A DNA stretch of 64,000 nt from 2-02-FULL-48-14 sp964356195 (GCA_964356195.1 CAYHGP010000003.1:1-64000), one strand, 5' to 3'; numbered from the stretch's first letter, positions 36,496-45,591 are shown. The notes: generated from the sequence alone by a model not told the origin. Program-made: numbers and translations.

Positions 36496-37815
36496 TTAGA
36501 AAGCGGAGGTACTGCCATCCTTCAAATCAAGAATGACATCGTAAGAACGCTCGTATTTTATAGTGATATTGGCGCTTGGGGAATAGAAATAGTCCACAGG
36601 CCCAGTTCCCACGCCAATGGTGTCCGTTTCAATGAGTTCCCAGTCGGTGAGGTAACTCATCATATCGGTCCCGGTGCCGTCCACTTGAATGGCTCCTCGT
36701 AAAGCCTCTACAATTTCATCAATCGTTTTCTCTGTGGTTCCGCTGCTTTGATATTCAATACTTGCCACCATAGCGTCAAAATACCATTCTAAATAATTCG
36801 AATACGCTCCGTCGCCCCTCATCGCAAGCACGTGGAGCAAAGTTCCATTGTCGAGCATGAGGTACCATTCGCGATACGTGGAACCCTCTTCATGATAAAC
36901 CACCAGTACGTCATAGTCCCCAATCGCCGTTTCATCCGTTTCCAAATCCGTATGAGCTTCGATATTAGCAAAAAGTTCTTCCGCACTTTGCGAGTCTGAA
37001 TTTGCATAACGCGTCATGAGCAAAGTACCGCCGTTGTCATAGGGCGTGAGCAAACTGAGTTGTTGATTATCGTGATCGAGCAAAAATGCGGCACCAACAC
37101 CATCTTGCTTGTAGCCCCAACCAAACGGAACTTTCATGGAAATATTCACAGTGGGGAAGTCTTTCTTTAGCCAATTTTGAGCTTCATCGAAAGCATGACC
37201 TTGCACGTCGGTTTGCTGGAGACGGTAAACCATTTCAGAAATATTGGCGCGGGTAATAGTATCGGCACCATGCCAATTTCCATCGACTTGTGGCGCCTCA
37301 ATATTCCAGGTTTTTGAGTAGCTGGCATACGGCGCATACCATTCACTCACCGGTACATCCGGGAAAGGCGCACTTGAACTTGCACTCTCCTCGGCGGAGC
37401 CGAGTATTCCTGCCGCCGCAAGCAACATTTTAACGGCTTCCGCCCGGTTCACCGTTTGTTCGGGTCTAAAAGTAGCGTCTTCGTAGCCTTGAATAATTCC
37501 AAGCGAAACGCCCGTACTCACATAAGGAAAAAACCAATCGTCTTCCGAAACATCACTGAACAAAATTCCAGCCGCACTGCTTTCATCCACGGTAATACCC
37601 GCTCCCATCAAAATGATTTTCAGCGCTTCCGCGCGATTCACTTCGTTCCCCGGCAGAAAAGTCCCATCTTCATACCCCACCAAAATTCCCTGATCCACCA
37701 GCGAATTCACAGCCACAAAATTCGCATCCGTATTGTAAACGTCACTAAAACTGGCCTGGGCTGTGCCGGCAAAAATCAGAAGACTGAGAACAATTGCGCT
37801 GGAGATTTTTTTCAT
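36496..37815 (-). CDS. SLH-domain surface protein
   Basis: A 439-aa secreted protein: signal peptide (MKKISSAIVLSLLIFAGTAQA), then three SLH repeats in residues ~25-205 (GYEDGTFLPGNEVNRAEALK, GYEDATFRPEQTVNRAEAVK, and a weaker third with DTITRANISEMVYRL), then a ~230-residue C-terminal domain with a PsbP/Mog1-like look (VPFGWGYKQDG, DVLVVYHEEGSTYREWYLML). SLH repeats usually attach to secondary cell-wall polymers. The start at 37815 fits a -10 box only 9 nt upstream. First gene of an operon with the small lipoprotein and malic enzyme. Confidence 0.88.
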   Translation of the reverse strand: MKKISSAIVLSLLIFAGTAQASFSDVYNTDANFVAVNSLVDQGILVGYEDGTFLPGNEVNRAEALKIILMGAGITVDESSAAGILFSDVSEDDWFFPYVSTGVSLGIIQGYEDATFRPEQTVNRAEAVKMLLAAAGILGSAEESASSSAPFPDVPVSEWYAPYASYSKTWNIEAPQVDGNWHGADTITRANISEMVYRLQQTDVQGHAFDEAQNWLKKDFPTVNISMKVPFGWGYKQDGVGAAFLLDHDNQQLSLLTPYDNGGTLLMTRYANSDSQSAEELFANIEAHTDLETDETAIGDYDVLVVYHEEGSTYREWYLMLDNGTLLHVLAMRGDGAYSNYLEWYFDAMVASIEYQSSGTTEKTIDEIVEALRGAIQVDGTGTDMMSYLTDWELIETDTIGVGTGPVDYFYSPSANITIKYERSYDVILDLKDGSTSAF

Positions 37816-37823
37816 GGACCACA

Positions 37824-37852
37824 ACTATACTCGCCCTCCTTGAAATCGGCTA
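37824..37852 (-). promoter_or_regulatory. Promoter of the SLH operon, leaderless arrangement
   Basis: On the minus strand TATAGT (37829-37824) lies 8 nt before the ATG at 37815; the -35 position holds a poor TAGCCG (37852-37847) at 17 bp. Transcription would start within a few bases of the start codon. Confidence 0.45.
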
Positions 37853-37914
37853 GATTGACAAATTCGGATTCTAATCCAAAGTCACGTACAGGTATGTCGC
37901 AAATGAGGATTTCA

Positions 37915-37923
37915 TGGTATAAT
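37915..37923 (+). promoter_or_regulatory. Extended -10 promoter of the 37948 gene
   Basis: TGG followed by TATAAT (37918-37923) forms an extended -10 element; no good -35 box is seen. ATG at 37948 follows after about 18 transcribed bases. Confidence 0.6.
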
Positions 37924-37947
37924 AACAAGATATTTATAGCTCTGCGT

Positions 37948-40125
37948 ATGGCAACGCCCGATAAAACATCTTCAGCACCCGAAGTGCATCCTCCGGTAGA
38001 AACAACGGAAGAGGCTCTCAAGGGGCCACAAAAAACAGCCAAAAAAGACGCGGAACGCTTGAAAACTGAAGTCGAGACTCGCCTTCAAATAGCGGAGCTT
38101 CAAACGGAAACAATCGCAGACCTCCGGGAACTTCCGGTTGAACAACTCATTGAGCTCGAAGATCGACACGAAGGTATTTTACTCTACGCTTTCACCGATT
38201 TTCTTGCCGATTCCACACGAATAGATCTTCAGCACTTTGAAACTTTTTATAGAGAACCGCCCTCCGGTACTCAGTTGAAAATAAATTTTCATGAAAACGT
38301 CGAAGCGGAGGCAAAAATTGGCGCCGCCGATGTACTTCCTCCTTCAGTCCGTCGCATCACGGTCCTCACAGATGGAGATCCCACTAAAAAAAGAACCAGT
38401 GAGCGCCGTCTTGGCTTGAAGGGACAAAACAAAAGCGGCAATGGATTTTTTGATAGCGCCGGCTACATTCCGGTCTTCAGCGGAGACCAAGTGATTGTGG
38501 GCGGAGAGGGGAGCGAGGGCATAGATCTTCCTTTCGATCGCAAGTACCGCAAAGAACCCGCCGCAGGGAAAGCTCTTGGGGAACTCGACTACGAAAAATA
38601 TCGCCTGGAACGGAGCAAAGCAGATGAAGATTATTTGAAAACCTTGCCACCAACGGCCCGCCTCTCAAAATATCACAAGGGAGCATCCTTCAGTCGCGCA
38701 CACCGAGAGGAACTTGGTTTGGAGAAAAAATCGACCAGCCATTCGAAGAACCTTGAACAGCTCCTCGCCAAAACTCCCGATCTTTACACGTATGCTCACA
38801 GGTCGCGAGAAAAATATGCACGCGCAACTGGCATCGACATTGATGAAAGCATCATGTTTGGAGTCATTCAAATCGAATCGGGTTTTCGTGTCGATGTCCT
38901 CAATCGCCAGGGGAGCGGAGCGGGAGGATTATTTCAATTTATTCCTTCCACGTGGACGACGTTCCTTAAGGAAAATCCCTGGGTTTATGAACGAATGGCG
39001 AAAGACCCGGTGTGGAGTCGCGTCGACCAAATGGATTGGCGCTTCAATCCGGAAATCATGATGGATGCAGGGTACTGGTTGGCGACTAAAAATATGAAAG
39101 TCCTTTACGATCACAAAAATGAAATTGGCCTTTCGGAATTTAAAAACACGGAATTCTATAAAACCGGAAAGGTCAGCACGGATGACGCATGGTTGCTTTA
39201 CCTCCCACACCACGATGGGGCGGAAGGGGCACTGCGTTTATTGAAATATCAGTCTCTACGAGAACAAGGAGTAGCCGCCACCACGGCAGAAGCTACGGTG
39301 GACTTGAAGGCTTTCCAGAAACACAAACACCATTTTAAAAATGGAAAAACTATCTATGATCGCGATACCTTCATTGCAGACCAACACTGGAAACAGTTGA
39401 GGGCCTACGCGCAACAAAATGTCACCTTCGCAAAAAAATATCATTCACAGTTGGATGCCATGGGCAGCGAACGTTTGGCTGCGCTTGCTGGTGGTCCGGG
39501 CACTTGGGGCTGGGGACAAGGTCTCGAAACGCAAACTTCGCAGGCGCCGACGGCTTATCAAACCGAAGCGCAGTTGGACCGATTGGCCTATGACCACAAA
39601 CTTTCCGGAAAAAATTTGTTAATCGGGTCTTCCTCGACACTTGGTTATGGATCTCACGTGAAAGGGAACGTTGAAGTGAAAGCAAAGGAGGGCTGGACCA
39701 TTGATAAAATGCTTTCGGAACTTAAAAAAATTCCAGTGGAAGATTTGAAACACTTTAGCCGCATCGTGATTCAAGGTGGAATGAAAAATCAACCCAGCTA
39801 TGAGAGGTCCGTGAAGGCCATGACCGAAATGGTGACCTACCTTCGAACGAATGCGCCTGATGTAAAAATTTATGTTTTGGAAGTGACCCCTTGGGACAGT
39901 GCCCACCGCGAGGGGATTGAGAAATTCAATAAATTCCTCTATGAAGGTAAGGCCGACGGAACCCTGCGCATCGACGGCATTGTGCCTCTTTATGCAGCCA
40001 CAAATGATGGGGCAGGCCAACTCAACCCATTGTTTGGGAAAGCCGGGGAGCTGCACGTAAGCCGCTACGACCGTTTCGCCGGAGTGGTAGCGGACTGGAT
40101 CACAACGAGCGAACCATCAAGTTGA
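37948..40125 (+). CDS. Lytic transglycosylase fused to an SGNH-hydrolase-like domain
   Basis: A 725-aa protein. Residues 1-290 are charged, partly helical, without clear signal peptide. Residues ~295-390 form an SLT lytic transglycosylase domain with the catalytic Glu in IQIESGF and the GAGGLFQFIPSTW motif. Residues ~555-720 look like an SGNH/GDSL hydrolase: IGSSSTLGY replaces the usual GDS block, IQGGMKN fits the Gly/Asn blocks, and GELHVSRYDRFAG supplies the late catalytic His. Peptidoglycan cleavage plus deacetylation is a plausible joint role. The ATG at 37948 is set by the promoter; earlier in-frame starts lie in the divergent SLH gene. Its 3' end overlaps hisS by 9 nt tail to tail. Confidence 0.8.
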   Translation: MATPDKTSSAPEVHPPVETTEEALKGPQKTAKKDAERLKTEVETRLQIAELQTETIADLRELPVEQLIELEDRHEGILLYAFTDFLADSTRIDLQHFETFYREPPSGTQLKINFHENVEAEAKIGAADVLPPSVRRITVLTDGDPTKKRTSERRLGLKGQNKSGNGFFDSAGYIPVFSGDQVIVGGEGSEGIDLPFDRKYRKEPAAGKALGELDYEKYRLERSKADEDYLKTLPPTARLSKYHKGASFSRAHREELGLEKKSTSHSKNLEQLLAKTPDLYTYAHRSREKYARATGIDIDESIMFGVIQIESGFRVDVLNRQGSGAGGLFQFIPSTWTTFLKENPWVYERMAKDPVWSRVDQMDWRFNPEIMMDAGYWLATKNMKVLYDHKNEIGLSEFKNTEFYKTGKVSTDDAWLLYLPHHDGAEGALRLLKYQSLREQGVAATTAEATVDLKAFQKHKHHFKNGKTIYDRDTFIADQHWKQLRAYAQQNVTFAKKYHSQLDAMGSERLAALAGGPGTWGWGQGLETQTSQAPTAYQTEAQLDRLAYDHKLSGKNLLIGSSSTLGYGSHVKGNVEVKAKEGWTIDKMLSELKKIPVEDLKHFSRIVIQGGMKNQPSYERSVKAMTEMVTYLRTNAPDVKIYVLEVTPWDSAHREGIEKFNKFLYEGKADGTLRIDGIVPLYAATNDGAGQLNPLFGKAGELHVSRYDRFAGVVADWITTSEPSS

Positions 40126-41205
40126 AATTTCCCCGGGCGTATAAGTGTCCAAATTGTTTTTTCCAATGAGGCCCACCACTTCATCCACCACTTTCCCCAT
40201 CGGAACGCTGTGTTGGATCCCTTTAGACATATCACGCACAATAATAACGCCTTCGCGGACTTCGGTGGCTCCCAAAATCAAACAATAAGGGACTTTGAAT
40301 TTATCCGCCAAACGCATCTGCGCTTTCATACTTCCTTTCCCGAGCGCACCCACCGTGCGTACGCCACGATCGCGAAGTTCATCAATAAGTAAAAGACATT
40401 TTTTCTTAGCTTCGTCACCAAGTTGCGCCACAAAAATATGCACTTCGTCCTTCGAAGGCACTTTTACATTCGCGGCTTTCATGTGAGCAATCAAACGTTC
40501 GATCCCAATAGCAAAACCAACGGCAGGAGTAGGTTCTCCACCCATCTGTTCCACGAGTCCGTCGTAACGGCCTCCTCCTCCCACGGCATTTTGNNNNNNN
40601 NNNNNNNNNNNNNNNNNNNNNNNNNNNNNNNNNNNNNNNNNNNNNNNNNNNNNNNNNNNNNNNNNNNNNNNNNNNNNNNNNNNNNNNNNNNNNACGCCAA
40701 GATCCTTAAACATTTTGTAGGCCAAGAAAATACACTGCACATCGAGAGCAGGGTCGCTTTCTCCAATAATTTCCACTCCAATCTGCCAGAACATTCGGTA
40801 ACGGCCTTTCTGAGGGCGGTCGTAACGAAAGTGCGGCTCAATATAATAAAGTTCCACCGGCTGAGGCAATTCCTTCATCCCATTTTGCAGATAAGAACGC
40901 ACGGCACCCGCGGTTCCCTCCGGTTTCAAAGTCAAACTGCGTCCGCTTTTATCAAGGAACGTGTACATCTCCTTAGAAACAATGTCCGTGTCTTCTCCAA
41001 TACTGCGGTCAAAAACCTCGGTATATTCCAGGATAGGAGTCGTGATGCGACGAAATCCGGCCTGTCGGCAACGGTGACGCACCACTTTCTTAATGAAGGT
41101 GAAAAACTCGTGATCTTTAGGAAGAATATCGTGAATTCCTTGAGGCGTTTGAAGTTTTTGAATCTTCACGGTCTGGGCTTCCTGGGTCTTTTCTTCGTCT
41201 GCCAT
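40117..41205 (-). CDS. hisS: Histidyl-tRNA synthetase, interrupted by an assembly gap
   Basis: Class II synthetase for tRNA-His. N-terminal part: TPQGIHDILPKDHEFF, motif 1 region, FDRSIGEDTDIVSKEMYTF, LTLKPEGTAGAVRSYL and YRMFWQIGVEIIGESDP (motif 2). C-terminal part: GGGGRYDGLVEQMGG and VGFAIGIERL (motif 3), then the anticodon-binding domain. Between ALDVQCIFLAYKMFKDLG and the GGGGRYDG motif the scaffold has 100 N. In E. coli HisRS about 110-120 residues lie there, including the second His-specific motif, so the real gap is probably near 330 nt. Both flanks are in the same frame by chance of the filler length. The gene is otherwise complete. Confidence 0.95.
   Translation of the reverse strand: MADEEKTQEAQTVKIQKLQTPQGIHDILPKDHEFFTFIKKVVRHRCRQAGFRRITTPILEYTEVFDRSIGEDTDIVSKEMYTFLDKSGRSLTLKPEGTAGAVRSYLQNGMKELPQPVELYYIEPHFRYDRPQKGRYRMFWQIGVEIIGESDPALDVQCIFLAYKMFKDLGXXXXXXXXXXXXXXXXXXXXXXXXXXXXXXXXXXQNAVGGGGRYDGLVEQMGGEPTPAVGFAIGIERLIAHMKAANVKVPSKDEVHIFVAQLGDEAKKKCLLLIDELRDRGVRTVGALGKGSMKAQMRLADKFKVPYCLILGATEVREGVIIVRDMSKGIQHSVPMGKVVDEVVGLIGKNNLDTYTPGEIST
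40594..40693. other. Assembly gap (100 N) inside hisS
   Basis: Exactly 100 unknown bases, the usual placeholder for a scaffold gap of unknown size. Comparison with the HisRS family suggests that more sequence than this is missing. Confidence 0.98.
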
Positions 41206-41265
41206 CGGACCGATAGGTCAAATAATAAAACTAAGGTGTGACTTGTATTATACGGATTTTCCAGA

Positions 41266-43170
41266 TTAGGGCAAGGTGAGCTTTTCTCGGCAAATTTCCA
41301 CCTTCTCCAAAGTTCCTGAGAAGTAGGGCACGTGTTTGAAAAACGTTTCGTAGCTTTTTTGTTCAGTACTACTGTGTTCTTCAATATCGACAGCCCATTT
41401 CCAGTAATCCGGCACCGCCTCCAAATACTGTAAGTACAAATAAAGGGCGGTTTCACAGTCTCCTTGGGCATAAAGCATATCCGCAAAAGCACGAATCCAG
41501 TTGGGGTGGTAGGGATTTTTTTCCAATGCCCTTATGTAATAATCTGCGGCCAATTGGGGGTCCGTTTGAGAATGAAAATTCCCCTTCCAAGCCAAGACGT
41601 CTCCCGAATCTCCATCAATCAGTTCTAAATTTTCCAAAGCTCGCCCCATGCTGCTGGGATCAATAAACATGAGCTCATACCAGGGTTCACTGTAATAAGG
41701 GGTCCACGCGAGGGCTTCCTTGAGTGAGTTGACTGCAATCGCGTAATCCTCCGTATAGTTCTCTTTCGCAACCGTGTAGAGACGGTACGACATAAACGGT
41801 TTAAAAATATTTTGGTACCCCAAAAAGGCAACGAAGGCTAAGCCCAGGCTTGTGATAAAAACGCGCATTTTCCGATGAGATTTAAGTGGATTCAGCGCTA
41901 AGTCGGACTCACTTTCCAAAGCCACGAGCGAGCCCCAAGCAAAGGCCAGGATCACTTGGATAGTAGGATCCGGGAACGAGAGTTGGTTTTGGATGCCGTT
42001 GGCGAGAATAAGTCCCATGAGAGCAAGCTCCTCAGTATTTCTTGTAGTGAAAAACTTCTTTAAAACAAGCAAGTACAAGAACAAATAAAGGATTCCGGAG
42101 GGGACCCCATGATTATACATTTCTTCCAACCATTCATTATGCACACGGTCTGCTGAAATACTGATGTCCTCCTCCAAAGTGAGGAAATCTTTCGTTACAA
42201 TCTCAGGGAAGTGAATATAAAAAGTTTCTTGCCCATAACCAAGAAGTGGCTTCTCTTCAATGAGTTGAACGGCTCCTTTCCAAATTTCAAAACGCGAATT
42301 GAGCGAACGCAGGGAAAGACCGGAAAGAGAGAATCGATCGGAGGGAGCTACCCAAAGAATTAACGCGAAAAGGGGAAGAACAACTAGAGCTTTCCATCCA
42401 ATTTTTTTTACACTGAGCCACAGTTGTTTACGGTAGCGAATCAGTCCTAAGAAAAGGACCCCAAGAAGTCCGAGTACGGCGGCACGAGTGCCCGAAAAAA
42501 TCATCGCGAGTACCATCAGGAAGGTCCCCAAAGCAATGAACCCCTTTTCCGTTCGGTCTTTTGCTTGGGCGAGTAAATAAAATCCAACAACGATGCTGAG
42601 GAGCATCAATTGGCCCAGTAAAGAAGGGTTGCCGGAAAAACTAAAGACTCGGCCTTGAAACAAGTTGGTGGAATAATTTTCAAAGAACCATTCAAACCCC
42701 AGCTTTTGCAAACAGGCGTAAAGTGCAACTAAAGTGGCTCCCACCCAAAACCATTTCAGCACCTTGCTGACGGTCTCTTTTGTCAGAAAAAAAGCATTCC
42801 ACGTGAGGAAGGCGAACAGGTAGAGTTCAAGAATAAAACCTCCCCCGCGAGAGTAGGTCCCATAAAGGGCAACCAAGGGATTCTCCGATGAAAAGTTGCT
42901 CAGCGCATGGAGGGCCAGTTCAGCACAGAGTAAGGTGAAAAGCAGGGTGTCTCCAATTTTTTGAGTCTGGAATTTTTCTCTTCTTACCCCAACAGTGAAT
43001 AGGCCAACAAGTCCCAAAAGAACTAAGGTCTTGAAGCTTAATTCTTTCGCGGCCGTAAAGGAGGACTGAAGGAAGGGGAAATAAATGAGAGGAAGAACAA
43101 AGAGGCTCACTGCCGGAAGGAAGTAAGCCTCTTTAAGTATTGATTTTAACTGAGCCAGTCGATTCCGCAT
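41266..43170 (-). CDS. O-antigen ligase/Wzy-like polytopic membrane protein with C-terminal TPR-like region
   Basis: A 634-aa protein with about ten or more membrane helices in residues 15-455 and a Wzy_C-type signature: SGTRAAVLGLLGVLFLG, and the long outer loop with LNSRFEIWKGAVQLIEEKPL, LGYGQETF and VHNEWLEEMYNHGV. The last ~160 residues are soluble and TPR-like (YAIAVNSLKEALAWTPYYSE, ADYYIRALEKNPYHPNWIRA). Family members polymerise or ligate surface glycans or glycosylate pilins. It shares one base (TAATG) with the stop of the upstream V/T/S-repeat gene, so the two are translated together. It might modify that protein or the pilin; this is inference. Confidence 0.85.
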   Translation of the reverse strand: MRNRLAQLKSILKEAYFLPAVSLFVLPLIYFPFLQSSFTAAKELSFKTLVLLGLVGLFTVGVRREKFQTQKIGDTLLFTLLCAELALHALSNFSSENPLVALYGTYSRGGGFILELYLFAFLTWNAFFLTKETVSKVLKWFWVGATLVALYACLQKLGFEWFFENYSTNLFQGRVFSFSGNPSLLGQLMLLSIVVGFYLLAQAKDRTEKGFIALGTFLMVLAMIFSGTRAAVLGLLGVLFLGLIRYRKQLWLSVKKIGWKALVVLPLFALILWVAPSDRFSLSGLSLRSLNSRFEIWKGAVQLIEEKPLLGYGQETFYIHFPEIVTKDFLTLEEDISISADRVHNEWLEEMYNHGVPSGILYLFLYLLVLKKFFTTRNTEELALMGLILANGIQNQLSFPDPTIQVILAFAWGSLVALESESDLALNPLKSHRKMRVFITSLGLAFVAFLGYQNIFKPFMSYRLYTVAKENYTEDYAIAVNSLKEALAWTPYYSEPWYELMFIDPSSMGRALENLELIDGDSGDVLAWKGNFHSQTDPQLAADYYIRALEKNPYHPNWIRAFADMLYAQGDCETALYLYLQYLEAVPDYWKWAVDIEEHSSTEQKSYETFFKHVPYFSGTLEKVEICREKLTLP

Positions 43171-43664
43171 TATTTAGTCTGACCCTTTTCGTAAAGATCA
43201 AGAATTTGCTTAACTTGGACACTGGTCAATACGTACTTGGAAGGATTTACCTTGAAGTCGGCTTTAGCGGCGCTCTCTAGAATAGTTTTGGTCAAAGCTT
43301 TGATGTTCTTGGTTTTTGCCTTTTCAGCAATATCGGCTGCCACGGCCACTGCGGATGCGACCGGAGTAGTAACCGTAGAGGCAACTTCGGAACTCACTTT
43401 TGACGATACCTTGGAGGTCACTTTGGAGCTACCCACAGTCGAAGTTACATCAGAAACAACATCAGAAGTTACCTCGGAGGTTTCCACAGAAGTAACGGGG
43501 CTAACCACGAGCGTTACAAATCGGTTTTTGTAGAGATAGATTTTTGAGAAATCAGTTCTCCAGGAAGCAAACCGTCCTTGAAGCATATCCGTTTGAGCAA
43601 GGGCAAAGGTTCCAACGACAACGAGGGTCAGAACGGAAGCGAGAATAAGATTTTTCTTTTTCAT
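43170..43664 (-). CDS. Secreted V/T/S-repeat protein, coupled to the Wzy-like gene
   Basis: A 164-aa protein with a signal peptide or anchor (KKNLILASVLTLVVVGTFALA). Residues ~54-105 are a low-complexity run of Val-Thr-Ser units with Glu, Asp or Lys (TSEVTSDVVSDVTST, SKVTSKVSSKVSSEV), followed by an Ala-rich helix and a C-terminal segment (YVLTSVQVKQILDLYEKGQ). Thr/Ser-rich repeats next to a Wzy-like ligase suggest an O-glycosylated substrate, but no glycosylation evidence exists in sequence. I do not recognise the family. Confidence 0.7.
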   Translation of the reverse strand: MKKKNLILASVLTLVVVGTFALAQTDMLQGRFASWRTDFSKIYLYKNRFVTLVVSPVTSVETSEVTSDVVSDVTSTVGSSKVTSKVSSKVSSEVASTVTTPVASAVAVAADIAEKAKTKNIKALTKTILESAAKADFKVNPSKYVLTSVQVKQILDLYEKGQTK

Positions 43665-43698
43665 GGGAGGCGGGATACTGAATAAAATTGATACGTGA

Positions 43699-43726
43699 AT
43701 CTTAGCGCTTCTGTATGCGTTGTAAA
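43699..43726 (-). promoter_or_regulatory. Promoter of the V/T/S-repeat/Wzy-like operon
   Basis: On the minus strand TTTACA (43726-43721), a 16-bp spacer and TAAGAT (43704-43699), about 35 nt before the ATG at 43664. Confidence 0.6.
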
Positions 43727-43731
43727 GGTGA

Positions 43732-44703
43732 TTAATAATTCAACCAATAGGCCGCCGCACCAATCATAGCCGCGTTGTCGGTGCAGTAGCTCATGCGAGC
43801 GGGAACGCGGAACACAGGCGCATCCGGCACATGAGAAAGCGCCTCTTCAATGCGACCACGCAAAAAACGATTCGCGGAAACACCCCCGGTGAGATGTACT
43901 TCTTTCACAGGATTTTCATCCAAGGCTCGCAGAAGTTTTTTCACCAGCGCATCCACAACGGCTTCTTGGAAACACGCCGCGGTATCATTCACAAAATTTT
44001 CATCTTTCAATCTGGCTTCATTGTCTTTCAAATAGTAAAACACCGAAGTTTTCAGTCCGGAAAAGCTAAAATTTTTATCGTTGGGCATGGCGATGGGGAA
44101 TTTCACAGCCTTGGGATTTCCAAGTTTCGCGCGCTTTTCAATAATAGGTCCACCGGGGTAGCCCAAGCCAAGCAAGCGCGCCACTTTGTCGTAGGCTTCA
44201 CCCGCCGCATCATCAATGCTTTCCGCAACGAGCGTGAATTGACCTGGCCCTTCCATAAGCACCAATTCGTTGTGTCCGCCGGACACCGTCAAAACCAAAA
44301 TAGGATACTGGGGAACAGAAGAAGTCTCATCTTCTCCGAGTAGCCACGGCGCATACATATGACCGTGGATGTGATTCATTTCCAGCAAAGGTTTATCTTT
44401 GGCAAACGCCAAAGCCGCCGCGGTCATACGTCCCACCACCAGCGAACCCACCAGCCCCGGTTCTTTCGTCACCGCAATCGCATCAATGTCGTCCCAAGTC
44501 ACCTTGGCCTCGTTCATTGCTTCGCGCAGCACCGGCATCATCACTTTAATATGTTCACGCGCCGCCACTTCCGGCACCACACCACCCGTTTCCGTGTGTT
44601 TGGCAATTTGCGACGCAATAATATTCGCCAGCACCTTGCGTCCGTCACGCACCAGGGCCACGGAGGTTTCGTCACACGAAGTTTCGATTGCAAGGATAAG
44701 CAT
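43732..44703 (-). CDS. tsaD: tRNA N6-adenosine threonylcarbamoyltransferase TsaD
   Basis: A 323-aa ASKHA-fold enzyme that transfers the threonylcarbamoyl group to A37 of ANN-decoding tRNAs. Clear motifs are MLILAIETSCDETSVAL at the start, GGVVPEVAAREHIK, the metal-binding HIHGHMYAPWL, LVLTVSGGHNELVLM, GEAYDKVARLLGLGYPGGP and HLTGGVSANRFLR. Length is normal. The start at 44703 places the phosphate-binding first strand at the N-terminus as in all homologues. Confidence 0.97.
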   Translation of the reverse strand: MLILAIETSCDETSVALVRDGRKVLANIIASQIAKHTETGGVVPEVAAREHIKVMMPVLREAMNEAKVTWDDIDAIAVTKEPGLVGSLVVGRMTAAALAFAKDKPLLEMNHIHGHMYAPWLLGEDETSSVPQYPILVLTVSGGHNELVLMEGPGQFTLVAESIDDAAGEAYDKVARLLGLGYPGGPIIEKRAKLGNPKAVKFPIAMPNDKNFSFSGLKTSVFYYLKDNEARLKDENFVNDTAACFQEAVVDALVKKLLRALDENPVKEVHLTGGVSANRFLRGRIEEALSHVPDAPVFRVPARMSYCTDNAAMIGAAAYWLNY

Positions 44704-44733
44704 ATGCAACGGTATACACAAATTTCACTTCTC

Positions 44734-44762
44734 TTTACAGTTAAAAAGTTGTGAAGTACTCT
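44734..44762 (+). promoter_or_regulatory. Promoter of the 44800 SLH gene
   Basis: TTTACA (44734-44739), a 17-bp spacer and TACTCT (44757-44762), giving a leader of about 30 nt. Confidence 0.6.
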
Positions 44763-44799
44763 TCATTATGACAGTCCCTTAGTATTTACAATTTCCATC

Positions 44800-45591
44800 A
44801 TGAAAAAATATTTAGCAAGTTTAGCCATAGTGAGCAGTTTGTTCGCTCAAACTTCTATCGCTCGAGCTGATGCTTTCAACTGTGGAGAGTGGACTGATGT
44901 GTCTGACGAACATTTGGAGATCCTGACCGCAATATGTGAATACGGTTTGATGCAGGGTCACAGTGAAAACGATTATGGCTACAACGACCCTATGCTTCGT
45001 GCTGAACTTGCAGTGGTGGTCAATCGTCTCGTTTATGGAGAAGACACCTATGATGATTTGGGCCAGAATCAGGAAGAATATGCTGAATATCTGAGCAATC
45101 TAATGGTGGATTGGTTTACGGACATCCCTGATACTTCAACCTACTCTAACGAATGGATTATTAAGGCGATGTATTACAGCAGCGTGGAGTTGGGAATTAT
45201 GTCCGGCGATGGTACGTCCAAACCAACAACTTATCGACCTGTAGACGGCGTAAATATTGTAGAAACTTTTAAGATCCTATACGAAGGCGCTTACGAAGGG
45301 GAGCTCCTGGCAGCGGACGTTCCCACTTCAATTGAATATGACTGGACCCCTTGGTGGGAAGAACTCATGAGTTACATGGAAGATGAAGAGGTGATCTATA
45401 ACCTGGACACAGATTACCAAAGTTTTTGGCTCAGTTCGCCTTTAACGGTTTCTTATAGCGATTTTGCTTCTGCGATAGATCGTGAGGATGCAGCCATTTT
45501 TCTTTACTATATGATTCAGGCTGGTGTCATTGATGAAGATAAACTGGGCACCCCTTGTTTTGATGAGCCGTGCGGAAGCGACGGGCTATGA
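44800..45591 (+). CDS. Secreted protein with divergent SLH repeats
   Basis: A 263-aa protein with signal peptide (KKYLASLAIVSSLFAQTSIA). Three divergent SLH-like segments follow: LTAICEYGLMQGHSENDYGY...MLRAELAVVVNRLV (~45-80), IKAMYYSSVELGIMSGDG...YRPVDGVNIVETFKIL (~125-165), and a third with YSDFASAIDREDAAIFLYYM (~220-245). The C-terminal tail has a Cys pair (CFDEPC). It is acidic like the other surface proteins here. A wall-bound role is inferred from the SLH pattern; the binding sugar motif is weakly conserved. Confidence 0.78.
   Translation: MKKYLASLAIVSSLFAQTSIARADAFNCGEWTDVSDEHLEILTAICEYGLMQGHSENDYGYNDPMLRAELAVVVNRLVYGEDTYDDLGQNQEEYAEYLSNLMVDWFTDIPDTSTYSNEWIIKAMYYSSVELGIMSGDGTSKPTTYRPVDGVNIVETFKILYEGAYEGELLAADVPTSIEYDWTPWWEELMSYMEDEEVIYNLDTDYQSFWLSSPLTVSYSDFASAIDREDAAIFLYYMIQAGVIDEDKLGTPCFDEPCGSDGL

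Noticed and set aside
37456..37947. A 164-codon N-terminal extension of the SLT/SGNH protein
   Set aside because: It runs through the divergent SLH gene and upstream of the extended -10 promoter; ATG 37948 is the fitting start.
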